DNA of 40,599 nucleotides from Flammeovirgaceae bacterium UBA2786 (lineage in GTDB: Bacteria > Bacteroidota > Bacteroidia > Cytophagales > Cyclobacteriaceae), in NCBI GenBank assembly GCA_002352225.1, contig DEIA01000008.1, forward strand, positions 1-40,599. The letters are read 5' to 3'. Every line of letters begins with the position of its first letter. Positions within the stretch are counted from its first letter, which is position 1. Below the pieces are notes generated by a model. That model was not told the origin of the DNA, made no database searches, and worked only from the letters and a program-made list of their open reading frames with translations. Shown piece after piece: positions 7,901-14,473 of this stretch. The position numbers and the translations under genes were made by a program.

Positions 7901-10005
7901 GTAAAAGAACTCTCAATATTCAATGATGAATTAAGCGTAACAAGGGTTCCGCCTGTACCTCTATCTAAATAAAAATTACCTAAGGTATTTCCTGAAGGAG
8001 CGAATTCAATGGTTCCCAATGCTCCTGTATTTAAGATGTTCAGGGTTGATGCCGCATCCGCTGAAAATAATCCACCCGATAATGTGTTGTTATACTGACT
8101 TCTCAATTCCACGGTTTGACCTTCAAAGAAGAGTGTTGATCCCGTTGCTATGTTTAAATCATCTGCAATAACCAAAGAAGAATTCATCACAAGATCTCCT
8201 CCGTTCATAGTTATATCATTCCCCACATTTAAAGGTGCATTCATCACTACCGTACCCGAATTAGTTATGAGTGAACTGGTAACGGTTAAATCCTGTGGGA
8301 AAACAATCGACCCTGTCCGGTTAACGGTAACACTTTCAAGTGAGGTAGGTGCTATAAGCGGAAAATCAATTGATAAGTCTCCCGTACCGCCCAAAACCAG
8401 GTTATTATTCGCCCCGGAAAAAGAAAACGCACCACTACCCGTTATATCTCCATTAACTGTAAGGGTTGCATTGGCCGTTCCACTGGTTACGGTTAAATCA
8501 CCTCCATTCAGGTTAATAATACCATTAGAAGTAAGTGCACGGGTTGCTGTTGTGGTTATTAAATTCAAGTTTCCTCCCGTTAAGGTAGTTAGTCCGTTTA
8601 GTACAAGATTGTCTAACTCCGCGGTAAGGTCTCCATTTAAAACAGTCACATCTCCATCAATTGTTACAGTTGCCGAGCTTGAATTATTGAGCGAAACTCC
8701 GGATGCGTTATTAATTATGGTTGTTACCCCGGTATTTACAGGTTGACCGTTACCTAAAAATTGCGCACCTGTCCCCCGATAGATAAGCGTACTGCCCGTA
8801 TTGAAATTTCGGGTAGTAACCCGCAGGTTTCCACCTCCTGCACCAATTCCTGTGATAATGGCTCCGGAACCATTTTCTGACTCTGCAACAAGCGTTCCAT
8901 CAACTGTTATTGAACTCCCTGAGCCACCTTGAATAATCGATTCGCCAATTGCAGTTACTGTTTCTGAAGCTGGAATTGTATAAACCATACCACCGGTAAT
9001 ACTACCTGTGTTTGTAAACGTATGTATCCCACTTCCCTCGAAGTTAACAATACCCTGGCCGGCACCTGATTCGGTTAATGTACCTGCTATCAGATCAAAA
9101 TCACCGGTAAGGTTCATTATGGCATCTCCGGCTCCGCTTGAAAGGGATAGGGTTGCACCAGATGCATTCATGGTAAAATTACCGCCCACATTAACAGTAC
9201 ACAGGGCTCCTGATGTTTTAAACCTGGATATTCCGACCGTAGTATTCACAATAAAATCACCCTGAATAGTAACTTCGGTATTTGCCCCTGTCGTAGAAAA
9301 CTCAACCCGCGAAGCCCCTACGATCGATAGATTTCCTGCCACGCTGATGGTTGGACTTTCGTTTGAAGATAACCTTAACGTTGACGAACCCGTGTTTTGT
9401 ATGGTTAGGTTCTGCGTGCTTGTAAGAAGGCCTGCCAAACTAATTATGCCAGATTGCGAAGGGCAATCCCAGATAAAGTCGCCAAAGTTTTGATTAAAAT
9501 TAGATCCTATGGTTAACGTTTTACCATTTGTATAACCCACTACTCTGATTGTAGATGCTACATCCCAGGTTGCCAGCGGGATTGTACCTTGTGCAGCCGT
9601 ATAAAGATGGCGGTATTCGGAGCCAGCCACAAAGGTTGTATTAGAAGCATTCATTCCCGAATGTGTTGCGGTGTTATTCAACACCAATGTACCCTCAATT
9701 GAGAAAGTACCATTCATAGTAAAATCTATGCCTGCACCATCTGCTATTATTAGTGTAAAAGTTGGATCAATTACTAAAGTTGCCGTGGCCTGTACGGTGG
9801 TCTGATCGATGGTAAAATCTGCATCCACATTAACCTGATCTCCCGCCTGTATGGTAATTGCTCCGGAATTAAAATCGGGCACAATACCACCAATCCACGT
9901 ACCCGGATCGCTCCAGTTACCTCCTCCAGTTCCATTAGATAGGATTTGTGCCTGGGCCGAATAGCCCAAAAAGAGACATGAAGCAAAAAGTAATGATCTT
10001 ATCAT
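4936..10005 (-). CDS. Giant secreted surface protein with type IX secretion C-terminal sorting domain
   Basis: This 1689-residue protein has a signal peptide (residues 1-19, ending SAQA) and a C-terminal T9SS type A sorting domain (about 1610-1689: HPNPVTDKLYV near its start, GLYLIKL and FKIIKQ at the end). After an N-terminal GGNWSDPGTWIGG stretch, residues of about 40-980 are a long run of short, degenerate Gly/Thr/Asn-rich beta-strand repeats of the kind that form beta-helices or filamentous adhesins. A GNPYPSTIDWD motif lies near 1135, and Ig-like segments with paired cysteines lie at about 1350-1600. The role is probably adhesion or matrix scaffolding; no catalytic motif is seen. It starts at ATG 10005, with a -7 element 26 bases upstream, and is the first gene of a three-gene unit with the exosortase-type peptide and the dehydratase. 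Confidence 0.88.
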   Translation of the reverse strand: MIRSLLFASCLFLGYSAQAQILSNGTGGGNWSDPGTWIGGIVPDFNSGAITIQAGDQVNVDADFTIDQTTVQATATLVIDPTFTLIIADGAGIDFTMNGTFSIEGTLVLNNTATHSGMNASNTTFVAGSEYRHLYTAAQGTIPLATWDVASTIRVVGYTNGKTLTIGSNFNQNFGDFIWDCPSQSGIISLAGLLTSTQNLTIQNTGSSTLRLSSNESPTISVAGNLSIVGASRVEFSTTGANTEVTIQGDFIVNTTVGISRFKTSGALCTVNVGGNFTMNASGATLSLSSGAGDAIMNLTGDFDLIAGTLTESGAGQGIVNFEGSGIHTFTNTGSITGGMVYTIPASETVTAIGESIIQGGSGSSITVDGTLVAESENGSGAIITGIGAGGGNLRVTTRNFNTGSTLIYRGTGAQFLGNGQPVNTGVTTIINNASGVSLNNSSSATVTIDGDVTVLNGDLTAELDNLVLNGLTTLTGGNLNLITTTATRALTSNGIINLNGGDLTVTSGTANATLTVNGDITGSGAFSFSGANNNLVLGGTGDLSIDFPLIAPTSLESVTVNRTGSIVFPQDLTVTSSLITNSGTVVMNAPLNVGNDITMNGGDLVMNSSLVIADDLNIATGSTLFFEGQTVELRSQYNNTLSGGLFSADAASTLNILNTGALGTIEFAPSGNTLGNFYLDRGTGGTLVTLNSSLNIESSFTLQNGDFLNTSGLSFTSGATITRSNLGAFSAGSIAPTGGPYNLDYVGGTLTTGAEALGAILNLTSNSSGTINVASNVAATGDITINSGNFTSGGNQISALNVSILGTFNAPTAAGLLTVSGDIVNNGTFNRNGGTVVFNGNSSILGTVNPSFNNITISGILTPPVTLNIHGAFTNNGVFNNGGTGTVAFLGTAGVTQVVSGTTVTNFANINVTNTSASPDVTIESNQNLLGVLTLANTATVDADGTSGNSVLTLISSADNPTQDASIATLPGTANVLGNVTVQRFMSIEGPNNGRIYRYISSPVQNADVAQVQNFIPVTGSFTGTSTCTGCGSNQSMFLYNENVITDVNSSGGNDADDGYSDFPVAANTETLAPGRGYAIFVRANVPPVSTSGSALWEVRAPINRGTVNYNSLVSFTSSGTLANDGWNLVGNPYPSTIDWDAATGWTRTNLTNAIYLRDNGQTLPVYATYVGGVGTNGGSRYIPMGQAYFVKSDGGAINFQSDENVKVAGTQGTFVREGAVSDVIRITLKKDNLKDETVIRFSGEATEGYDQNLDAYKLPNATFNVSSIAGSTRFAINSIPFGGCSSTVQLNISDTAPGNYQLSFTELQSFSSVPEVRLLDNFTGSSTLISNDEAYSFTVTSDPASFGNRFSVLVDQPQIDLNIMASGSQNVCKEVDYEITLASTEAGVSYYASINGTIVSDRITGSGGSLVLEVLADKLSIGGNSISIFAQRAQCTALPLSSTMNVVVDGIYEIQSVTDGVSCQTGQTTLKAIGAPSNGAYRWYDSENSTEPISETVTGEYVTPVLDKTKTYYVTAVNASGCEGNKTMVKAVVEQFDNVEITETSYGVLTSNHTAGNTWYFNNVLIAGATGQSLTVSESGLYRVEVEVGSCKTVDEFEFVVTGITETSVQSRFHPNPVTDKLYVQVAGLGIKSIQVVSNTGVSVGFVTVGSNDNEVEIDFEGKPAGLYLIKLNTIHSAVSTFKIIKQ

Positions 10006-10030
10006 AGCTACACGGGTATAGTAATTACAA

Positions 10031-10038
10031 CAAAAGTA
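10031..10038 (-). promoter_or_regulatory. Putative Bacteroidota -7 promoter element for the T9SS protein unit
   Basis: Read on the minus strand the sequence is TACTTTTG, an exact match to the Bacteroidota -7 consensus TAnnTTTG. It ends 26 bases before the ATG at 10005, which would give a leader of about 20 bases. No convincing -33 TTG sits at the usual 19-21-base spacing, so the call rests on one element. The 90-base gap that holds it is the largest break in the minus-strand cluster below 35 kb, which fits a separate unit beginning here. Confidence 0.4.
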
Positions 10039-10095
10039 ATCAAAAATGCAGATTCACAGTGATTTATTACGCCATAAATGCCAAAAAATCAATAT

Positions 10096-11205
10096 TTAGT
10101 AACCCCTCTGCAAGAGCCTGTTCATTACGGAAATAATTTCGTTTTGGGTTGCCTCGTCTAAATTGTTTCCGGATGGTAAACATATCCCCCTTTTGAAGAA
10201 ATCATCTGAATTTCCATTCAGATAGGCTGGTTTTGTACCCAGCAGGGGTTGCTGATGCATGGGTTTCCAAACAGACCGGGCTTCTATGCCTGCTTGTTTT
10301 AAGGCAGCCACCATCCCAACGCCATCTGCATCTTCTGGCAGCAAAAAAGTGGATAACCACCGGCCAGAACTTACACCTGTTGGTTCTTGCTGCGTTATGA
10401 ACGTATCGGGCGCAAGTTGTTTATAATTCTTAAATAAAGTTTTTCTTTTTATTGTAAATTTCTCTATATCAACAAGTTGTGATAAAGCATACGCAGCGGC
10501 TAAAGGGTTAATCCCATAGTTAAAACCAATGTTTCTATGTTCATAAAACTGGAAATCTTCTCTTGCCTGTGCAGCTAAAAAACGAGCCTTAGCAGCCAAA
10601 TGGCTATTATTTGTTACGATAGCCCCGCCTCCAAACCCTGTTACTGCTTTGTTATTGTTGAAAGAAAATATCCCAATTTCCCCAAAGGTTCCGACTGACT
10701 TACCCTGATACGTAGCCCCCAGCGATTCGGCTGCGTCCTCAATTACCGGAATCTCATATTGATTAGCCGTTTCCATTATTTCATTCAGGCAGGCCGGTGT
10801 ACCATACGTATGTACAATCACAATAGCTTTGGGCAGTTTTCCTTGTTTGGATTGGGCTTGCAGCGACACTCTTAAAAGTTCAGGATCTATATTCCATGTC
10901 GTGCGTTCTGAATCAATTAATACAGGGGTAGCACCCACGTACAGAACAGGATTAAGGGTTGCCACATACGTGAAGGTGGGGGCCACAACCACATCATTCT
11001 GCTTTACACCGATAGCTAACAGGGCAAGGTGTATAGCAGCCGTGCCGGAGTTTAAAGCTACTGCATACTTTGCACCTACCACAGCAGCTAATTGATCTTC
11101 AAAATCGCGGGTTATCTGGTTATGATGCTTACCCTGGTAGCGTTCAAGAATTGAGCTTAAAGCAACAGTATTAATGGAATTGTACGAAAGCGGTATTCGA
11201 ATCAT
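10096..11205 (-). CDS. pglE: PglE-type UDP-4-amino-sugar aminotransferase (DegT/DnrJ/EryC1/StrS)
   Basis: This is a PLP-dependent sugar aminotransferase, expected to convert UDP-4-keto-6-deoxy-GlcNAc to the 4-amino sugar with glutamate as donor. The PLP-binding lysine is Lys186 in SFNNNKAVTGFGGG, with EDAAESLG upstream. The C-terminal half, RWLST ... RSVWKPMH ... AYLNGNS ... KGICLPSG, agrees closely with Campylobacter PglE as I remember it, which points to the bacillosamine pathway rather than to the general family. ATG at 11205 is preferred over TTG at 11226, because family members start just before this IPLS stretch; this gives 369 residues. It is the last gene of the long polysaccharide operon, 44 bases after the XrtF-associated gene. 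A LegC role in legionaminate synthesis uses the same chemistry and cannot be excluded. Confidence 0.86.
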   Translation of the reverse strand: MIRIPLSYNSINTVALSSILERYQGKHHNQITRDFEDQLAAVVGAKYAVALNSGTAAIHLALLAIGVKQNDVVVAPTFTYVATLNPVLYVGATPVLIDSERTTWNIDPELLRVSLQAQSKQGKLPKAIVIVHTYGTPACLNEIMETANQYEIPVIEDAAESLGATYQGKSVGTFGEIGIFSFNNNKAVTGFGGGAIVTNNSHLAAKARFLAAQAREDFQFYEHRNIGFNYGINPLAAAYALSQLVDIEKFTIKRKTLFKNYKQLAPDTFITQQEPTGVSSGRWLSTFLLPEDADGVGMVAALKQAGIEARSVWKPMHQQPLLGTKPAYLNGNSDDFFKRGICLPSGNNLDEATQNEIISVMNRLLQRGY

Positions 11206-11249
11206 GCTTAGCGAAGCTGATTTCAAAATTACATCTTTTACTGTTATGG

Positions 11250-11678
11250 TTACGAATTGAACCGGTTAATAGACCGCTGATAGATTAATCCGGCAATCAG
11301 CAGTACCATCAGAAGTGGGTTAACTACCATCCGGTGAATTTGCGAAAGTAGCGGAGAGGAAATCTCTGTAGGCCCCTCCAGCCAAAGCTTGAAAAAGAAA
11401 TACAGCGGTAAGACAATAAATAATTCGATAAGAAACAGAAAAAAAGCAACCCGCACATAATTCCTGTTTTCAAATAAACTCCAGATAAGAAGCATACAAA
11501 ATGCATCATTCAAAATAAGCCGAACTGTTTTATTAACAACAAAAACTGTATTAGCGCTTTCAATACTTACAACCTGTGGTACTATTCCATTCCACCATGC
11601 TGCATAATTAAATTTCTGAAAAACAAAAATTATGAGCAGGCCACTTACCGCTATCGTTAACAGAACGATTTTTTTCAT
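11250..11678 (-). CDS. Exosortase F system-associated membrane protein
   Basis: This 142-residue protein has four predicted membrane helices (about residues 3-20, 50-66, 74-96 and 115-133) and no recognisable catalytic motif. Small hydrophobic proteins of this size found directly next to XrtF are known in Bacteroidota as exosortase F system-associated proteins, and this one fits by size, topology and position. Its ATG overlaps the xrtF stop (ATGA), so translation is probably coupled and the two products likely work together in the inner membrane. Its molecular role is unknown to me. Identification leans heavily on the neighbouring exosortase. Confidence 0.75.
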   Translation of the reverse strand: MKKIVLLTIAVSGLLIIFVFQKFNYAAWWNGIVPQVVSIESANTVFVVNKTVRLILNDAFCMLLIWSLFENRNYVRVAFFLFLIELFIVLPLYFFFKLWLEGPTEISSPLLSQIHRMVVNPLLMVLLIAGLIYQRSINRFNS

Positions 11679-12223
11679 TCTTTAGATTGGGTAAGCCATG
11701 ATTTAACTGTTATTCCATGTGTTAGTTTCATCCACCAGAGCCAGAGTATAAAAACAATCAGGTAAATAAGGGCTGTGAATAAATATTTATGAAAGTAATA
11801 GAAGTAGTGCGACCAGTACTCGGCCACAAAATACAGAAGCCCTACACGAATCAGGTTGGCTAAATAAATAATACTCAATCCCACTGGCACAAACCACGCA
11901 AGTTGTTTCATACTTCCTTTGAAGGCTACCACAAAAGCAACAAAGACAATCATAACATTAATGCTGTTACACCCTTCGTAAACACCAATTACTTTTTTAC
12001 CATTTTTCAGAATGGCCACACTGGGTTTGTCTTCAGAAGGATTAATCGATGTTTCTTCACCCAATACCTGAAGAATAGCTGAAGTTTGACGGGTAATCAA
12101 ATTGGTCATGGTATCTGGCCGGTTACCGTATGATGTTATCCACAGACCATAGATAATATTAAGGCCAAAATACAGGCCTAAAAAAATTCCCAGAAACCGC
12201 AATGCACCTTTGGTATCGTTCAT
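11675..12223 (-). CDS. xrtF: Exosortase family protein XrtF
   Basis: This 182-residue polytopic inner-membrane cysteine protease/transpeptidase belongs to the exosortase family. Exosortases cut proteins at a short C-terminal motif before a membrane helix and basic tail, the signal seen in the 64-residue protein at 4745-4939. The expected catalytic residues are visible: Cys85 in YEGCNSIN, Arg126 in NLIRVGLL and His145 in YFHKYLFT, each beside a membrane helix. The length suits the compact Bacteroidota XrtF type rather than the longer EpsH type. It has ATGA overlaps with pglD upstream and with its associated gene downstream, so it is embedded in the bacillosamine cassette. Family assignment is firm. 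Subtype F rests on size, host group and the partner gene. Confidence 0.87.
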   Translation of the reverse strand: MNDTKGALRFLGIFLGLYFGLNIIYGLWITSYGNRPDTMTNLITRQTSAILQVLGEETSINPSEDKPSVAILKNGKKVIGVYEGCNSINVMIVFVAFVVAFKGSMKQLAWFVPVGLSIIYLANLIRVGLLYFVAEYWSHYFYYFHKYLFTALIYLIVFILWLWWMKLTHGITVKSWLTQSKE

Positions 12224-12852
12224 ATTTTTTCCCGTGCCGGAACTCCTACAACGGTAGCGCCACTGTTCACATTGTTGGTAACCAATGCTCCTGCGCCTAC
12301 TCTTGCGTAGTCTCCTACTTTTAGTTTCTGTAAAACCGAGGCTCCCGTTCCAACCATTACACCTAACCCTATCTGCACAAATCCCGAAAGGTGCGCTCCG
12401 GGCATTATGGAAGTATAGTCACCAATAGTTACATCATGCCCAATGGTGCTGTTGAGATTTAGAAGTACATGCTTACCAATAGTAATATCAACTGTTAACC
12501 GGCTACCTGCGGTTATAATGGTGCCATCGCCAACGATAACATTTACACCCAGGCTTGCGGAAGGATGTATTAAGGCTGGAAAGTACAGGTTATTGTTATG
12601 TAACGAATCGGCTATTTTCTGTTTCTGTTGCGGGTTGCCCATAGCAATAACTACGGCTAACGCTTTTGATACTGAATTAAGTTTTTCTGTTGATCCTAAA
12701 ACAGGGATTCCGATAACAGGATGTTCTATACAATCATCATAAAAGCCAATCAGATTCCAGCCAGCGTTTACGGCATTGATTTGCTGAATCAAAACCGCTA
12801 CTTCTTTACCTAAACCGCCCGCTCCTATAATAGCAATGTTTTTTAAAATCAT
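12220..12852 (-). CDS. pglD: PglD/NeuD-type sugar O/N-acyltransferase
   Basis: This is a 210-residue nucleotide-sugar acetyltransferase. The N-terminal domain (1-75) is a Rossmann-like fold beginning IAIIGAGGLGKEV, with GFYDD near 37. The rest is a left-handed beta-helix of hexapeptide repeats, including the GHDVTIGDYTSI stretch that holds the catalytic histidine in PglD, and a C-terminal VVGVPAREK. Expected reaction: acetyl-CoA plus UDP-4-amino-4,6-dideoxy-GlcNAc to UDP-di-N-acetylbacillosamine. It lies directly after pglC (ATGA overlap) and before xrtF (ATGA overlap). NeuD-type sialic acid O-acetyltransferases share this architecture, but the pglC/pglE context makes PglD the better call. 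Confidence 0.83.
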   Translation of the reverse strand: MILKNIAIIGAGGLGKEVAVLIQQINAVNAGWNLIGFYDDCIEHPVIGIPVLGSTEKLNSVSKALAVVIAMGNPQQKQKIADSLHNNNLYFPALIHPSASLGVNVIVGDGTIITAGSRLTVDITIGKHVLLNLNSTIGHDVTIGDYTSIMPGAHLSGFVQIGLGVMVGTGASVLQKLKVGDYARVGAGALVTNNVNSGATVVGVPAREKI

Positions 12853-13439
12853 CCGGTAAATTTTTCCTCCGAAAGTGAAGTATCCGCTTTGAAACTTAAT
12901 GCTAAAATAAGCGTTTTGAATAATATCCTGATGTCCAAGTTAAAGGAGATTCCATTCACATATTCAAGGTCTAGTTTAAATTTCTCATCCCATGTAAGGT
13001 TATTCTTTCCGTTTACCTGAGCCAATCCGGTAATACCGGGCAAAATAGTATGACGCTTATTCTGTTCCTTTGAAAACAGGTTTGCATACTCTATCGGTAG
13101 AGGTCGAGGGCCAACCAACGACATGTCACCTCGTAGTACGTTAAAAAGCTGAGGGAGCTCATCAAGATTAGAAACACGAAGTAGATTGCCTAAAAAAAAT
13201 CTTCTTTCATGCAATGTCTTGTTAACCTCTGAGGTTAGTGTCCTAAACTTCCATAGTAAAAAAGGCTTCCCATTCTTTCCTATTCTCTCCTGCCTAAAGA
13301 AGATTGGAAATTGTCCCATTGCAATATACCCTAGTGTTATCAGGCCAAACAGCAGCATACAGGGAATTAGTATAATAAGCGCCATTATATAGTCAAGCAC
13401 AGGCTTAATGTAAGTGCTATAAAAGATGGTCTTATTCAT
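12849..13439 (-). CDS. pglC: PglC-type initiating phosphoglycosyl transferase
   Basis: This 196-residue monotopic membrane enzyme transfers a phospho-sugar (in PglC, di-N-acetylbacillosamine-1-phosphate) from UDP to undecaprenyl phosphate, the first membrane step of glycan assembly. A hydrophobic re-entrant helix covers about 11-40. The catalytic pair is Asp93-Glu94 in NLDELPQLFNVLRGDMS, followed by LVGPRPLPIEY. PGITGLAQVNG lies in the C-terminal part and the protein ends in EKFTG, very like the EKFNG near the end of Campylobacter PglC. It is a short PglC-like form without the N-terminal membrane domain of WbaP. ATG at 13439 is preferred to TTG at 13451. It is the first gene of the pglC-pglD-xrtF-partner-pglE block. 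Confidence 0.88.
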   Translation of the reverse strand: MNKTIFYSTYIKPVLDYIMALIILIPCMLLFGLITLGYIAMGQFPIFFRQERIGKNGKPFLLWKFRTLTSEVNKTLHERRFFLGNLLRVSNLDELPQLFNVLRGDMSLVGPRPLPIEYANLFSKEQNKRHTILPGITGLAQVNGKNNLTWDEKFKLDLEYVNGISFNLDIRILFKTLILALSFKADTSLSEEKFTG

Positions 13440-13509
13440 TAATACTTTCAAAACTTAAGCAAGAACAATAAAGATCAAACGTCTCCATCAATGTATCTAT
13501 GTAATCGAG

Positions 13510-14466
13510 TTATTTGCCTTTTACCAAAATCCGCTGACTAATGTTGTTCCTCAACCCTAGATAGACAATAATGAAAATAACAGCAGCCACCAATGGCATA
13601 AAATATGAGTAGTTCAAATAACCATAAATCACAACAAAATTAAGAACTCCTTGTATAAAGGCGTAGGCGAACGACACGGCTTGATGTGGCCATTTCATTT
13701 CATTTGCCAGGTATTGGTATAGATGAGTGCGATGAGGTTTAAATATATTTTCTCTTCTCTTAAGTCTATACAATATTGTAACTACAGAATCAATACCATA
13801 CACTAAAAACATAATTACCCACAGGAAATTGTTTGTAGCCATAATAAGTTGCAATAGAAAAAAAACCTGAATAAAGGCAATGGTAACACTACCTACATCG
13901 CCCGCAAAGCATACAGCCCGGGTTCGGAAATTATAATACAAAAAAACAAAGACAGATACAATTAAAAAAATCAACAATTGAGCATTTGAGAATGGAATAG
14001 TTTGTTGCACAATATAAAAGCTTGTTAAGTTTACTAATGCATACAATCCAGTTATTCCGTTTATACCATCCATAAAGTTAAATGCACTTAGTGCCCCGAT
14101 GCAGACAATCAGGGCAATCATAATCAAAAAGAAAGACCATGTAAAAACTCCCACCTGAAAGAACACCATCAGTACCCCAACCAGATGAACTAAAAAGCGT
14201 AATATCGCTGGCTGTTCATTAATATCATCCAAAAAATTTATGATAGCCACTAAGGAAATTCCTAACATCATCCAGGGCCATTGAAAACTATTACCTAAAA
14301 ACCAAATGAAAATTGCTACAAAAAAAATTACCCCTCCTCCCCGAATTGTTGGTTCTATATGTGAGCTCCGTTGATTTGGTTTATCAATAATATTACAGGC
14401 TCTGGCTATCCTGAAATAGATCATTAAGCAGGCAAAAATAGTTACGGAAAAAATTATATAGCTCAT
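13510..14466 (-). CDS. WecA/MraY-family undecaprenyl-phosphate sugar-1-phosphate transferase
   Basis: This 318-residue polytopic membrane enzyme (about ten helices) moves a GlcNAc- or FucNAc-type sugar-1-phosphate from UDP to undecaprenyl phosphate. Family marks are the Asp80-Asp81 pair in NFLDDINEQ, the NFMDGINGITG motif (130-140), CFAGDVGSV further on, and KPHRTHLYQ in the cytoplasmic loop of the GlcNAc-phosphate branch. The N-terminal SSHIEPTIRGGG is also typical. It lies 7 bases from the next glycosyltransferase gene upstream and 70 bases before pglC. It is the second, unrelated type of initiating transferase in the operon. The sugar specificity (WecA, WbpL or other) cannot be read from the sequence. 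Confidence 0.88.
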   Translation of the reverse strand: MSYIIFSVTIFACLMIYFRIARACNIIDKPNQRSSHIEPTIRGGGVIFFVAIFIWFLGNSFQWPWMMLGISLVAIINFLDDINEQPAILRFLVHLVGVLMVFFQVGVFTWSFFLIMIALIVCIGALSAFNFMDGINGITGLYALVNLTSFYIVQQTIPFSNAQLLIFLIVSVFVFLYYNFRTRAVCFAGDVGSVTIAFIQVFFLLQLIMATNNFLWVIMFLVYGIDSVVTILYRLKRRENIFKPHRTHLYQYLANEMKWPHQAVSFAYAFIQGVLNFVVIYGYLNYSYFMPLVAAVIFIIVYLGLRNNISQRILVKGK

Positions 14467-14473
14467 TCCGGGG

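Noticed and set aside
8150..8746. 198-codon open frame on the plus strand inside the giant T9SS gene
   Set aside because: It lies fully antisense to a well-supported coding region. Its composition mirrors the Thr/Gly/Asn-rich repeats, and no ribosome-binding site or domain is evident.
10060..10080. AT-rich inverted repeat (ATTTAT/ATAAAT) between pglE and the T9SS gene as a terminator
   Set aside because: It is only six A/T pairs with no T-tract; not stable enough to call.
13449..13479. Possible internal promoter before pglC (minus strand TTTG, 18 bases, TAAGTTTTG)
   Set aside because: The -7 element has an extra base relative to TAnnTTTG, and the implied leader would be only about five bases. 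Too weak to list as a feature.
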